Shown piece after piece: positions 25,967 through 35,350 of a DNA stretch of 64,000 nucleotides. The stretch's first letter is position 1, and each line of letters starts with the position of its first letter. Location: positions 744,001 through 808,000 of the forward strand of contig NZ_CP080419.1 of NCBI RefSeq assembly GCF_019457595.1. Reading direction: 5' to 3'. The notes under the pieces are model-generated. The model saw nothing but the letters and a program-made list of their open reading frames with translations. It was not told where the DNA came from and did no database searches. Both the position numbers and the translations under genes were made by a program. The DNA comes from Shewanella psychrotolerans. GTDB lineage: Bacteria; Pseudomonadota; Gammaproteobacteria; Enterobacterales; Shewanellaceae.

Positions 25967-27349
25967 ATGTCTGAACCGACAGCCTTAAGTCTTATCCCAC
26001 CTGTGGTGGTTTTGGTGTTAGCTATTTGGTTACGCCGTCCAATCCTCTCATTAATTATTGGTGCGTTAGTCGGTCTAGTGATGTATCAACCCGATCAAGT
26101 GCTAAGCAATTTTTCTGATATCTCATTATCCGTGATGGCCGATGAAACCATTGGCTGGCTCATCTTAGTATGTGGTGGCTTCGGTGCATTGATCGCGCTG
26201 TTGGTGAAAACCGGTGGATCGATGGCATTTGGTCGTTACGCGCTAAAATTTGCCAAAGGACCTAAATCATCACTGTTTATGACCTTTATCCTTGGTGTCG
26301 TGATCTTTATCGACGACTACCTCAATGCGTTGACCGTTGGCTCAACCATGAAGCGAGTCACCGACAAGTTTAAGGTGTCTCGTGAGATGTTGGCGTACGT
26401 TGTTGATTCTACAGCGGCGCCTATCTGTGTATTAGTGCCGCTTTCAACTTGGGCGGTGTTCTTTGGCGGTTTGTTAGTCGATAACGGAGTCGCCGGTGAA
26501 GGGCAAGGTATTGCTGTTTATATGTCAGCGATCCCTTATATGATCTACGCTTGGCTTGCCGTGTTTATGGTGCTGTTAGTTATTTTGGGAATAGTGCCTG
26601 CATTTGGCCCGATGAAGAAAGCGCAGTTAGCCGCGGCTCAGGGGAAACCGGCTTTAAAGCAAGGCAATCCTGATGAGGTGCAAACCCCTGATGATTATGG
26701 TGTGAAGGCGATCGAAGATGAGTTTAAGCATGCTGATAACTTCGGTAAATTGCATAATTTCTTCGTGCCTATCTTATTGCTGGTGGGTTTTACCCTGTAT
26801 TTCGATATCGATGTGCTTAAGGGCTTGATTGCCACATTGGCGATCACCATGCCTTATTACGCTGTGCAGCGCCTAATGCCACTATCTGAGATGATGGAAC
26901 AGATGCTCGATGGCTTTAAGTCTATGTTGCCTGCTATTGGTACTGTTATCGCGGCTTTTGTATTTAAAGATGTGTGTGACAAGTTGATGTTGCCACAGTA
27001 TGTGATTGGTAATCTCAGTCCATTTATGACCCCACAACTCTTGCCTGCAGTGGTGTTTTTAACCATGTCGATATTGGCATTTGCAACGGGATCGAGCTGG
27101 GGCATATTTGCGGTCTCGATACCGATTGTCATGCCACTGGCTCAGGCGGTTGATGCCAATATTCCGTTAGTGATCGGCGCGCTGTTATCGGCGTCATCAT
27201 TTGGTAGTCAAGCATGTTTCTATTCCGACTCTACCGTGCTGGCCGCTCAAGGTTCAGATTGTAACCTTGTCAGCCATGCGGTGACTCAGCTTCCCTATGC
27301 TCTTATTGCTGCAGGGCTTGCGTTTGTTGGTTTCCTCATTCTGGCGTAG
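25967..27349 (+). CDS. NhaC-family Na+/H+ antiporter-like permease
   Basis: The 460-residue protein has about eleven membrane helices. Features of the NhaC family are IFIDDYLNALTVGSTMK, FATGSSWGIFAVSIPIVMPLA and SQACFYSDSTVLAAQG. NhaC proteins exchange Na+ for H+, but some members move organic substrates. The divergent position to nucleoside hydrolase and ribokinase raises the possibility that it imports a nucleoside or related compound; this is inference. AAGGACC lies before the ATG. A shared terminator follows. Confidence 0.82.
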   Translation: MSEPTALSLIPPVVVLVLAIWLRRPILSLIIGALVGLVMYQPDQVLSNFSDISLSVMADETIGWLILVCGGFGALIALLVKTGGSMAFGRYALKFAKGPKSSLFMTFILGVVIFIDDYLNALTVGSTMKRVTDKFKVSREMLAYVVDSTAAPICVLVPLSTWAVFFGGLLVDNGVAGEGQGIAVYMSAIPYMIYAWLAVFMVLLVILGIVPAFGPMKKAQLAAAQGKPALKQGNPDEVQTPDDYGVKAIEDEFKHADNFGKLHNFFVPILLLVGFTLYFDIDVLKGLIATLAITMPYYAVQRLMPLSEMMEQMLDGFKSMLPAIGTVIAAFVFKDVCDKLMLPQYVIGNLSPFMTPQLLPAVVFLTMSILAFATGSSWGIFAVSIPIVMPLAQAVDANIPLVIGALLSASSFGSQACFYSDSTVLAAQGSDCNLVSHAVTQLPYALIAAGLAFVGFLILA

Positions 27350-27363
27350 AAACCGCAGCGCAT

Positions 27364-27396
27364 AAAAAGGGGACCTATTTATGGTCCCTTTTTTTA
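27364..27396. terminator. Bidirectional rho-independent terminator
   Basis: AAAGGGGACC and GGTCCCTTTT form a stem with a TATTTAT loop and A/T-runs on both sides. It is shared by the convergent NhaC-type and nhaD genes. Confidence 0.92.
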
Positions 27397-27430
27397 TTAG
27401 CCAAAGCGTACTTTGTGATACGGATTGGTA

Positions 27431-28909
27431 TTAAAACAGCGCCGAATTCAGCCATAGATGCACCAATATACTGGCGACATATCCTAGGGCAATTACTGGT
27501 GACCACTTTAAATGGGTCATAAAGGTATAGGTACCACGTGCTTGTCCCATAAGGGCTACGCCAGCAGCGCTGCCAATCGATAACAAGCTGCCACCCACAC
27601 CAGCGGTTAGCGTCACTAGCAGCCACTGGCCTAATGCCATATCTGGATTCATGGTGAGCACCGCAAACATCACAGGAATATTATCCACGATAGAAGAGAG
27701 TATGCCGACGGCGATATTGGCGTAGGTGACATCCCAATGGGTGTACATGCCTTCAGACACTAGGCTTAAATAGCCCATAAACCCAAGGCCACCAACGCAC
27801 AGTACTACGCCATAGAAAAAGAGTAAGGTATCCCATTCGGCACGGGCGATACGAGCAAATACGTCGAAAGGTACAACGTTGCCGAGTTGCTCTAGACGCT
27901 TAATATTATTGTCTCGTTCAGCTTGCTCACGTGCCTTAACTACCGCCGTAGGGAAGGTCTTACGTAGGTAAAAACCAAAAAACTGCAGAAAGCCGAGTCC
28001 TGTCATCATGCCGAGGACGGGAGGTAAACCCAATAGGCTATGGGTACATACGGCGGTTGCGATAGTCATCAAAAACAGTGCAACAATTCGGCGCGCACCG
28101 CGTTTCATTGCCACATTTTCGACCTCGGCTTGATTAACCGTGTTAACAATGAAGAAGCTCATTATTACGGCTGGCACGAGATAGTTAATCAGAGAGGGGA
28201 TAAACAGGTCGATAAATTGGCCGAAGTGGACCATGCCTTTTTGCCATACCATCAAGGTGGTGATATCACCAAAGGGACTAAAGGCACCGCCAGCATTGGC
28301 AGCCACCACAATATTGATACAAGCGATGGCGATAAATTTCTTATTGTCACCACCCACTTTCATCACCACTGCACACATTAATAGCGCTGTTGTCAGGTTA
28401 TCTGCGATGGGAGAAATAAAGAATGCCATGAATCCCGTTAGCCAGAAAACGGTACGCAGACTAAAACCGCGTCCCACCATCCATGCACGTAGTGCATCAA
28501 AAAGATTACGTTCTTCCATCGCATTGATATACGTCATCGCCACAAGCAGGAACAGCAGTAGCTCGGCATATTCAAGTAGATTGTGCTTAAAGGCGGCCTC
28601 TGAGAGCTCAGACATTCCATGCTGCACATAAATAAAACCAATAATGCCCCAGATAAGTCCTGCCGCAACTAATACGGGTTTCGACTTTCGAAGGTGCAGC
28701 ACCTCCTCACCCATAACTAACAGATAGGCTAAGACGAAGATGGCCACTGCAGCATAGCCCGCGCCTGACGCGGTGAGATTTAACACTTGTTCTGCACTTT
28801 CGGCTGCATTTGCAAATGCCGAAGGCGTAAAGAGTGCCGTTAGGAGTAAAATACACTGTGCTATCGGTGATGAAAGCAGGGGTTTAAATAGCGGAAGTAA
28901 TTTCATCAA
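27431..28909 (-). CDS. nhaD: NhaD-type Na+/H+ antiporter
   Basis: The 492-residue protein has a long hydrophobic N-terminus and twelve or so helices. Characteristic NhaD segments are SPIADNLTTALLMCAVV, NAGGAFSPFGDITTLMVWQ, SIVDNIPVMFAVLTMNP and SIGSAAGVALMGQARG. NhaD expels Na+ (or Li+) in exchange for H+ in marine and halophilic bacteria. The leading 30 residues look like a cleavable signal or an extra helix. It is convergent with the NhaC-type gene. The family fit is strong by eye. Confidence 0.93.
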   Translation of the reverse strand: MMKLLPLFKPLLSSPIAQCILLLTALFTPSAFANAAESAEQVLNLTASGAGYAAVAIFVLAYLLVMGEEVLHLRKSKPVLVAAGLIWGIIGFIYVQHGMSELSEAAFKHNLLEYAELLLFLLVAMTYINAMEERNLFDALRAWMVGRGFSLRTVFWLTGFMAFFISPIADNLTTALLMCAVVMKVGGDNKKFIAIACINIVVAANAGGAFSPFGDITTLMVWQKGMVHFGQFIDLFIPSLINYLVPAVIMSFFIVNTVNQAEVENVAMKRGARRIVALFLMTIATAVCTHSLLGLPPVLGMMTGLGFLQFFGFYLRKTFPTAVVKAREQAERDNNIKRLEQLGNVVPFDVFARIARAEWDTLLFFYGVVLCVGGLGFMGYLSLVSEGMYTHWDVTYANIAVGILSSIVDNIPVMFAVLTMNPDMALGQWLLVTLTAGVGGSLLSIGSAAGVALMGQARGTYTFMTHLKWSPVIALGYVASILVHLWLNSALF

Positions 28910-29154
28910 ATATTCTCTAAGTTAAGGATGACTTAAAAATTACCACAGCTTCGATGTGTTAAATTTTGATACGGTTCAAGTTTATTAGTATTACTTTTAA
29001 ACAAATTACTAATTTTTTGCGTAAAAGAGCTAATAAAGTGCAATAAAATTCACTTATTGTTAACAATTTATACATATTTAGTTGCTTTAGTAAGTGTTAA
29101 TGCAATCAGGGCGATGTTGGTGTTTGGCTGTAAACGACTTAATTGAATTGATCA

Positions 29155-29177
29155 AGCGCACACCATTATTGTGCGCT
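29155..29177. terminator. Hairpin after the pirin gene
   Basis: AGCGCACA pairs with TGTGCGCT around a seven-base loop. It is just downstream of the pirin gene on the - strand, without a strong T-run. Confidence 0.5.
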
Positions 29178-29199
29178 CTTTGATAAATATAGAGGGGCT

Positions 29200-30057
29200 T
29201 TAGATGGCGCCGAAACGTCCGGCTTGATAGTCCTCAATCGCCTGACGGATTTCGGCCTGAGTGTTCATCACAAACGGTCCCATATGGACGATCTCCTCGT
29301 TGATAGGATCTCCCGCAAAGATTAATGCGCCAGCCCCCTGTGCACCTGCTTGTAAACTCAATAAAGTTTGGCTGTCCACGATTAGGTATTGGCCTTCGCG
29401 ATACTGTTTGGTTTCATTCTGCTCAGTATTAATCAGACTACCTTGGTATAGATATACGCCCGCATATTGGCGGTGACTTAGATCAATCTTGGCGCGAGCG
29501 TTCTGGTTAAGCATGAGATCGGCCACCATACCTTGGCCTGCTAATCCCTGTACAGGAGCATTAATGGTGTTTTCCCCTGCAAACTGCCAATCGCCCGCTA
29601 AGGCGCGTAGTACAGCGCCATCACTATTGCTGATTTCAGGGTTACGAGTATCGGTACTGTCTTTATAAATTGCAGGACGCATCTTATCTTTTGCTGGCAT
29701 ATTGAGCCAGATCTGAAAGCCATGCAGTCCATCGGTTGCATCGGCCAAGGGCATTTCCGAATGCACCACACCGCTGCCCGTGCTCATCCACTGAACATCT
29801 GTGGCACGAATGGCTTTTACATTACCCAATTGATCTCTATGCTCGAAACCACCTTTACGAATATAGGTAAAGGTTTCGATACCGCGATGAGGATGCGGTG
29901 GAAAACCTCCGATAAAATCTTGTTCATCATCGGATTTTATCTCATCAAGCATCAAGAAGGGATCGAACTTGGTGTTCTGAAAATCGGCGACTCGTCGAAT
30001 GTTGACGCCGTCGCCGTCCATTGCGGGTCTGGCGCTAAATTGACTTAATACTTTCAT
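29200..30057 (-). CDS. Pirin family protein
   Basis: The 285-residue bicupin protein shows the pirin N-terminal core: FDPFLMLDE, GFPPHPHRGIETFTYI (metal-binding His pair) and HRDQLGN...RATDVQWMSTGSGVVHSEMP with the remaining His and Glu. The C-terminal cupin domain includes GDPINEEIVHMGPFVMNT. Pirins bind iron; some have quercetinase activity and others a redox-sensing role. ATG 30057 has GAGGAAACAG just upstream; the longer start at 30081 is weak. It stands alone in its transcript. Confidence 0.93.
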   Translation of the reverse strand: MKVLSQFSARPAMDGDGVNIRRVADFQNTKFDPFLMLDEIKSDDEQDFIGGFPPHPHRGIETFTYIRKGGFEHRDQLGNVKAIRATDVQWMSTGSGVVHSEMPLADATDGLHGFQIWLNMPAKDKMRPAIYKDSTDTRNPEISNSDGAVLRALAGDWQFAGENTINAPVQGLAGQGMVADLMLNQNARAKIDLSHRQYAGVYLYQGSLINTEQNETKQYREGQYLIVDSQTLLSLQAGAQGAGALIFAGDPINEEIVHMGPFVMNTQAEIRQAIEDYQAGRFGAI

Positions 30058-30439
30058 TTCTGTTTCCTCGCTTGAGACCAAATTTGTGTAGCCTGCTAAC
30101 TCATAGCACTATTGTGCTCAATAGTGTGTCGTAGCAAGAGGTGATTAAGCTGAGATTAACAACTATTACATCGAACGAATATAGCGAAATTTTGCCCATA
30201 TTATTCGAATTATTAGAATCTATATTGTTTGGTATCACTCGTTGAGTGCCATAGATCTGCGGAGCCATCGCGATGACGACTGAGATAGCGCTGGCGTCAT
30301 GAAGGCTAGGTAACATGTTGCTTTGATTGCTACAATCATGATTATTGAGCACTTTTTAACTTATTCTTATGTTAGTATTCGCCCTCTTAAAAATAGCTAG
30401 ATTAGCTAGCTGCTTGATAAACTGCCAGTTACATATGTT
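30058..30439. other. Non-coding stretch, no gene supported
   Basis: One short - strand ORF (30101-30352) lacks a ribosome site and a recognisable composition. Nothing else was found. The pirin promoter should lie in the first 150 bases. Confidence 0.4.
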
Positions 30440-30703
30440 ATACCAATTAGTATAAAGATGTGATCGCTCAGCGAGAATTTAGCGCTTATGAGGCAAGGCA
30501 ACGAGTGAAGAGCATAGTTGTTCTACGGTCAAACTCGTTAACACAGCATCGAAAGCGCTAAAACTCGCCTGTTAGGCGTGTTTTTGGCTTCCTACTTCTG
30601 CGTTGAACGGCCTCACAAGGGAGTGACCATTCCATCGTCCATTCGCCTTGAATTAGTTGCCAAAAACACGCTGAGTAGATCACTTTCTTATACTGATTGG
30701 TAT
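30440..30703. mobile_element. MITE-like element with 16-bp terminal inverted repeats
   Basis: ATACCAATTAGTATAA at the left end and TTATACTGATTGGTAT at the right end are inverted repeats with one mismatch, 264 bases apart. The interior has no gene. A partial copy in opposite orientation is at 16676-16747. The right end lies 21 bases before the gene at 30725, so the element may carry part of its promoter. Confidence 0.8.
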
Positions 30704-30724
30704 TATTAAAGGAATCTGTAGGAT

Positions 30725-31309
30725 ATGGAGATCAATTCAAATGCCAGTGCCAATAAAGTGCATACCAAACGTTTTCAGCTCGATAATGGTGAGCTAATAA
30801 AAACCAGCTTCTGGGTGAGTCAGATCTTTATGATCATCGCAACGATAGTCGGGGTTTATCTGGCTGCGCAAGAAGGGTTATCTCAGGCAATCACTTTTGA
30901 CAACCTCACCAATAAGCAAAATAACTATTACCTACGTCAGGCTCTGTATGATGAAGTGAATGACAACGTGGTTATTATCAATGAGTACGCCGATTTTATT
31001 TCAAGTAATGCGCCTTATGATATAAAAAGTCACCACCCTGTAATGTCGAACTTTGTATGGGAAAACATGCGTTATTCACCCTATACCTTAGAGACACCGC
31101 CAGCCTTGCTGTCTGAGATCCGTCGCTTTTACATGCAGTCAGCCGATATTATCGACAAGATTGAGGGGCGTATCTATGGGGTTAAATATGGTGCTGGTTT
31201 GCTTAAAGAGTTAACTCAAGAGGTTAGTGATAAAACCTTGCCAGCATTAAAGGCGAACTATAGCGCTTTGGCCGTCGAATTAAAGCGTAACGATATTTTT
31301 GTTGATTAA
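30725..31309 (+). CDS. Single-helix membrane protein of unknown function
   Basis: The 194-residue protein has one predicted helix at about 30-48 (WVSQIFMIIATIVGVYLAA) and a mostly helical part after it (residues 55-190), probably periplasmic. No family is recognised. It starts 21 bases after a MITE-like element, with GTAGGA just upstream. The next gene (rhomboid) starts 12 bases after its stop, so the two are likely cotranscribed. Confidence 0.6.
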   Translation: MEINSNASANKVHTKRFQLDNGELIKTSFWVSQIFMIIATIVGVYLAAQEGLSQAITFDNLTNKQNNYYLRQALYDEVNDNVVIINEYADFISSNAPYDIKSHHPVMSNFVWENMRYSPYTLETPPALLSEIRRFYMQSADIIDKIEGRIYGVKYGAGLLKELTQEVSDKTLPALKANYSALAVELKRNDIFVD

Positions 31310-31321
31310 TAAAGGGATTTA

Positions 31322-32407
31322 ATGATGGTAATGAGTTGTCCTGGCTGTGAGCTAGGTGTAATGACAGTAAACCATTTTTATGGTGAAGAAGTTGATAGCT
31401 GTAAAAAATGTGGTGGTATGTGGTTTGAAAATGGCGAGCTAAATGCAGCACTATCGAAAGCCGATAATGGTGATGATGCGGTGCGAGTCGAAGAGACCTT
31501 AGGCCAACACTTAGGGATTTCCCTGCGTTTTTGCCAGCAGTGTGACTTTAACATGCAGCGTTATCATTTGATGGATGGTTATCAGATAGAGGTCGACGTA
31601 TGTCATCAATGCAGTGGCATTTGGATTGATGAGCACGAACGCAGTAAGGTGGTTAACTCCCCTAGGGTGAAACATCTGTTGGGTGAATTGGATGCTAACA
31701 TCAGTGTGAAAACTTGGGTATTTCAGTTTTTATCACAGATGCCTGTCGAATTTAATATCAAGCCAAAATCGCGTCCGATAGTGACCTACCTTTTGCTGGC
31801 GCTGAATATTTTAATTTTTGCTGGGTATGGTTTCGATATCAACACCACAGATACGGTATTTGACAACTTTGCCATGCGTTCGAGCGATCTACTTACGGGG
31901 CATCATCCTTGGTCTTTGCTGAGTCATATGTTCCTTCATGGAGATTTGATGCATCTGGCTGGCAATATGTATTTCCTCTATGTGGTCGGAGACAATCTTG
32001 AAGATGCACTTGGCCGAGTCAAGTTTTTAGGCCTGTATCTACTGTGTGGCTTTGCCGCCGCGGGCGCGCAAATTGTCGCAGACCCAGCATCAAGCGTTTA
32101 TATGGTCGGTGCGAGCGGTGCCATTGCCGGATTATTTGGTATGTATTTGATGTGGTTCCGTCACGCCAGCCTAACCTTTATGTTTGTTGTTTATCAGAAG
32201 AAACTCAGTCCGTTAGCTTTCTTTGGGATCTGGCTAGGCTTTAATATTGTTGGACTAATAATGGCGGGTGAGGGCGTTGCTTACTGGGCTCATATTGGTG
32301 GCTTTATCGCTGGTCTAGTGATTGGTATCCTGCTCAAATCCAAGGTGATGGCGACTAATCCGTTACTCGCAATGCTGAATGAACCTGAGGTGAAAGTCAC
32401 TCGTTAA
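31322..32407 (+). CDS. Rhomboid-family intramembrane protease with N-terminal zinc ribbons
   Basis: The 361-residue protein starts with two zinc-ribbon-like Cys motifs (CPGC..CKKCGGMWF about 5-40 and CQQC..CHQCSGIWID about 65-100) of the TF_Zn_Ribbon type. The rhomboid domain follows: HMFLHGDLMHLAGNMYFL, the catalytic Ser in GASGAIAGLFG and the catalytic His in YWAHIGGFIAG. Rhomboids cleave membrane proteins within the bilayer. The cytoplasmic zinc part could sense or bind a partner. AAGGG lies ahead of the ATG. It is coupled to a single-helix protein at 30725, a possible substrate or partner (inference). Confidence 0.88.
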   Translation: MMVMSCPGCELGVMTVNHFYGEEVDSCKKCGGMWFENGELNAALSKADNGDDAVRVEETLGQHLGISLRFCQQCDFNMQRYHLMDGYQIEVDVCHQCSGIWIDEHERSKVVNSPRVKHLLGELDANISVKTWVFQFLSQMPVEFNIKPKSRPIVTYLLLALNILIFAGYGFDINTTDTVFDNFAMRSSDLLTGHHPWSLLSHMFLHGDLMHLAGNMYFLYVVGDNLEDALGRVKFLGLYLLCGFAAAGAQIVADPASSVYMVGASGAIAGLFGMYLMWFRHASLTFMFVVYQKKLSPLAFFGIWLGFNIVGLIMAGEGVAYWAHIGGFIAGLVIGILLKSKVMATNPLLAMLNEPEVKVTR

Positions 32408-32441
32408 GGGCCGTTGTTTATCGTTTTACCCTCTCTTTTTG

Positions 32442-32463
32442 AAAGCGCCAGCGGGCGCTTTTT
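32442..32463 (+). terminator. Rho-independent terminator
   Basis: AAGCGCC and GGCGCTT pair around a four-base loop and lead into TTTTT. It closes the rhomboid operon. Confidence 0.85.
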
Positions 32464-32593
32464 CGTATCTATTTCCCACCTATTTAGCCTAACTCGTCTT
32501 GTAGTAATCGGCTATTACCTCACCTTGTTTTTGATCGGTAAAGTAGATCGGATTAGACTGTATTTTGTCCCATTAACAGACAAGGAGTGAATG

Positions 32594-33154
32594 ATGGCAA
32601 AGGTACTAATTATTGCGGGTGATTTTGTCGAAGATTATGAGTTAATGGTGCCGTTTCAGGCATTGCAGATGGTAGGGCATCAAGTGACTGTAGTCTGTCC
32701 TGACAAGAAAGCGGGAGATAACCTAAAAACCGCGATCCATGACTTTGAGGGAGACCAAACCTACACTGAAAAACCGGGTCACCTTTTTAGTTTAAACGGC
32801 ACTTTTACAGAGGTTGTAGAAGCAGACTTCGATGGCTTATTAATTCCTGGTGGACGAGCGCCTGAGTATTTACGACTTAATGGGGCGGTCATTGCACTGG
32901 TACAGGCTTTTGCCGCTAGTCATAAACCTATCGCAGCGGTTTGTCACGGCGCGCAAATATTAACGGCCGCTAACGTGATTAAAGGCAAACGAATTTCTGC
33001 TTACCCAGCTTGCGCGCCTGAAGTAACTCAAGCTGGTGGTGAATATTGTGATATTGCGGTAACGGATGCTATTACCGATGGCAACGTGGTGACGGCACCG
33101 GCTTGGCCTGCGCATCCTGCATGGTTAGCACAATTTAACGCCTTGTTGAGTTAA
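32594..33154 (+). CDS. DJ-1/PfpI family protein
   Basis: The 186-residue protein of the class I glutamine amidotransferase-like fold shows [19 protein letters not shown] at the N-terminus and the nucleophile elbow AVCHGAQIL with Cys and His side by side. Members act as deglycases, chaperones or proteases; a stress-protective role is common. ATG 32594 is chosen over 32591 because it puts AAGGAG at correct spacing. Monocistronic. Confidence 0.9.
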   Translation: MAKVLIIAGDFVEDYELMVPFQALQMVGHQVTVVCPDKKAGDNLKTAIHDFEGDQTYTEKPGHLFSLNGTFTEVVEADFDGLLIPGGRAPEYLRLNGAVIALVQAFAASHKPIAAVCHGAQILTAANVIKGKRISAYPACAPEVTQAGGEYCDIAVTDAITDGNVVTAPAWPAHPAWLAQFNALLS

Positions 33155-33229
33155 GGGGGATAAAGGTCTAATTGCCTTGTAGCACAAATGAGTTCAGGCT
33201 AGGTTGATGTGATAAACAGGGAGAAAATC

Positions 33230-33553
33230 ATGTGTGAGATCTATTCCGGTGCCGAGCCTGAACTATTTGCCCTTAAGACTCGTTCTATTCGTATCGATGG
33301 TGTGGTTACCAGTATTCGCCTAGAGGCGGTATTTTGGCAGATTTTACAACAGATAGCGGATGAGACTGATTTGACTATTGCTGAGTTTTTAACCCGCATC
33401 TATGGTGAGGTGCAACTTAAAAACCCACAGATGAGTAATTTTAGTTCCCTATTAAGAGTCGCTTGTACTACTTACTTGAACCAAGGTACTCGACTTGTGC
33501 TTGCTCCGACGATCTCGAACCTTGAGTCACTCGACTCTGAGATGACGGTATAA
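33230..33553 (+). CDS. Ribbon-helix-helix domain protein
   Basis: The 107-residue protein has TRSIRIDGVVTSIRLEAVFWQILQQIADETDLTIAEFLTRIYGE, matching the aryl-sulfate-type ribbon-helix-helix domain family (RHH_4), in which a strand is followed by two helices. Such proteins bind DNA as dimers or serve as small regulators. ATG 33230 with GGAG seven bases before is used; the ORF can be extended to 33209. The target is unknown. Confidence 0.75.
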   Translation: MCEIYSGAEPELFALKTRSIRIDGVVTSIRLEAVFWQILQQIADETDLTIAEFLTRIYGEVQLKNPQMSNFSSLLRVACTTYLNQGTRLVLAPTISNLESLDSEMTV

Positions 33554-33712
33554 GCCTTAGCGCCGTCTGAGACTGTCAATTTATCAAATCCCCTTTATTT
33601 GTAAGGGTTTGAGCCTATATTATCTCCGTAAATTACAGTCTCTTTCTTGGCGTAATTAAGCTAAAGTAGTGACATGCATTCTCGATTCACTTTTTCAGCT
33701 ACGGATATCACC

Positions 33713-35197
33713 ATGACCCAGACTCCTATCGATCTTGGCCTTAATTTCGATAACAGCTACGCCAATGAACTTGATGGTTTTTATGTCGCTTGTCTCGGAG
33801 ACGTGGCGCCCGCTCCCCTGTTAGTCAAGTTAAATGAGCCGCTGGCCAAGCAGCTTGGCCTAACTAATTTCGATAGCGATCAACTGGCTCTGGCACTGTC
33901 GGGAGGTAATGCACCACTGGGGACCTCGCCACTGGCGCAGGTTTATGCTGGGCATCAATTTGGCGGCTTTAATCCCCAGCTGGGGGATGGCCGGGCATTA
34001 TTGCTCGGCGAAGTATTAGATAAACAGGGACAGCGCTTCGATCTACAACTTAAAGGCTCTGGCCCGACACGTTTTTCTCGTGGTGGTGACGGTAAGGCGA
34101 CCATTGGTGCGGTGCTAAGGGAGTATATTGTTAGCGAAGCGATGAACGCCCTTGATATACCGACTACCCGAGCATTGGCAGCGGTGACCACAGGTGAGAC
34201 TATTTTACGCAATAACCAGCAACTACCAGGTGCAGTGCTTGCTCGGATTGCATCGAGTCATCTGCGTGTGGGGACTTTTCAGTATTTTGCCGTTCAAGGT
34301 GAGCAAGATAAGGTTAAGCTATTAGCCGATCACGCCATTGGTCGTCATTACCCTGAGGTATTGCAGAGTGAGCAGCCTTATCTGGCGTTTCTATGCGCGG
34401 TGCGAGATAGACAAGCCAAGTTGATTGCTAACTGGTTATTGGTGGGTTTTGTCCATGGGGTGATGAATACCGATAATATGACCATCAGCGGCGAAACCAT
34501 AGATTACGGCCCCTGTGCTTTTATCGATGATTATGATGCCAATGCGGTATTTAGCTCCATCGATAGAGATGGGCGCTATAAATACAGCAATCAAGCTGCT
34601 ATTGCTCAGTGGAATTTAGCTCGCCTAGCCGAAACCTTATTACCATTGATTAATACCGATGATGAGTTGGCTATAGCCGAAGGGACCCAAGCTGTCAGCG
34701 ACTTTTGGACCCCATTTAAATACCACTGGCTTAAGGGGATGCGCGCCAAACTTGGCTTAACCACAGAAGAGGATACTGATTTTGAGTTAGGCGAGCAGCT
34801 GCTTGAGTCCATGCAGGGTCAAAAGGTGGATTTTACCTTGCTGTTTCGTCAGCTGGCCAGTGATCTAGAAACCGGTCGCAATGACAGCGAACAGCTCTTC
34901 AGCGATAGCACTAACTTTAATCAATGGCGTCAATTGTGGTTAACGCGCCTAGCGAAGGAGTCGATATCCACGCTCGATAGCGTCAAGATGATGAATCAGG
35001 TCAATCCACTCTACATTGCCCGTAACCATTTGGTGGAGCAGGCGATCGAGGCCGCCGAGCAGCATGGTGATTATCAGCCGTTCGAACAGCTGGTTCGTGT
35101 GTTAGCTAACCCATACACTGCGCAATCGGGGGCAGAGGATTACGCAAAGCCAGCCCCCGCGAGCTTTGGTCCATTTGTCAGTTATTGCGGTACTTAA
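33713..35197 (+). CDS. selO: Protein adenylyltransferase SelO (YdiU)
   Basis: The 494-residue pseudokinase-fold enzyme shows GHQFGGFNPQLGDGRALLLGE, LQLKGSGPTRFSRGGDGKAT and HGVMNTDNMTISGETIDYGP, typical of SelO. It transfers AMP to Ser, Thr or Tyr of target proteins in response to oxidative stress. The C-terminus keeps one conserved Cys (YCGT). ATG 33713 fits the family start; an upstream ATG at 33674 adds 13 residues. A hairpin terminator follows. Monocistronic. Confidence 0.93.
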   Translation: MTQTPIDLGLNFDNSYANELDGFYVACLGDVAPAPLLVKLNEPLAKQLGLTNFDSDQLALALSGGNAPLGTSPLAQVYAGHQFGGFNPQLGDGRALLLGEVLDKQGQRFDLQLKGSGPTRFSRGGDGKATIGAVLREYIVSEAMNALDIPTTRALAAVTTGETILRNNQQLPGAVLARIASSHLRVGTFQYFAVQGEQDKVKLLADHAIGRHYPEVLQSEQPYLAFLCAVRDRQAKLIANWLLVGFVHGVMNTDNMTISGETIDYGPCAFIDDYDANAVFSSIDRDGRYKYSNQAAIAQWNLARLAETLLPLINTDDELAIAEGTQAVSDFWTPFKYHWLKGMRAKLGLTTEEDTDFELGEQLLESMQGQKVDFTLLFRQLASDLETGRNDSEQLFSDSTNFNQWRQLWLTRLAKESISTLDSVKMMNQVNPLYIARNHLVEQAIEAAEQHGDYQPFEQLVRVLANPYTAQSGAEDYAKPAPASFGPFVSYCGT

Positions 35198-35279
35198 CTA
35201 ACCCAGATACAAGTTAAATAACAATTAGCTAAGCAATAGTTCAGTTTAGCAGTCGTTACTGAGGCAGTTGAAATTAACA

Positions 35280-35328
35280 AAAGGCAGAGTGTGCCGTCAT
35301 TGCGTGATGGCGCTAGCTCTGCTTTTTA
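35280..35328 (+). terminator. Rho-independent terminator after selO
   Basis: AAGGCAGAG and CTCTGCTTTT pair as the outer stem. An inner GCCGTCAT/TGATGGC stem continues it. The T-run is TTTTT. Confidence 0.8.
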
Positions 35329-35350
35329 GTTTCTGTTTTTAGCTATACCG

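Noticed and set aside
30101..30352. 83-codon - strand frame
   Set aside because: No ribosome site, poor composition and no family resemblance.
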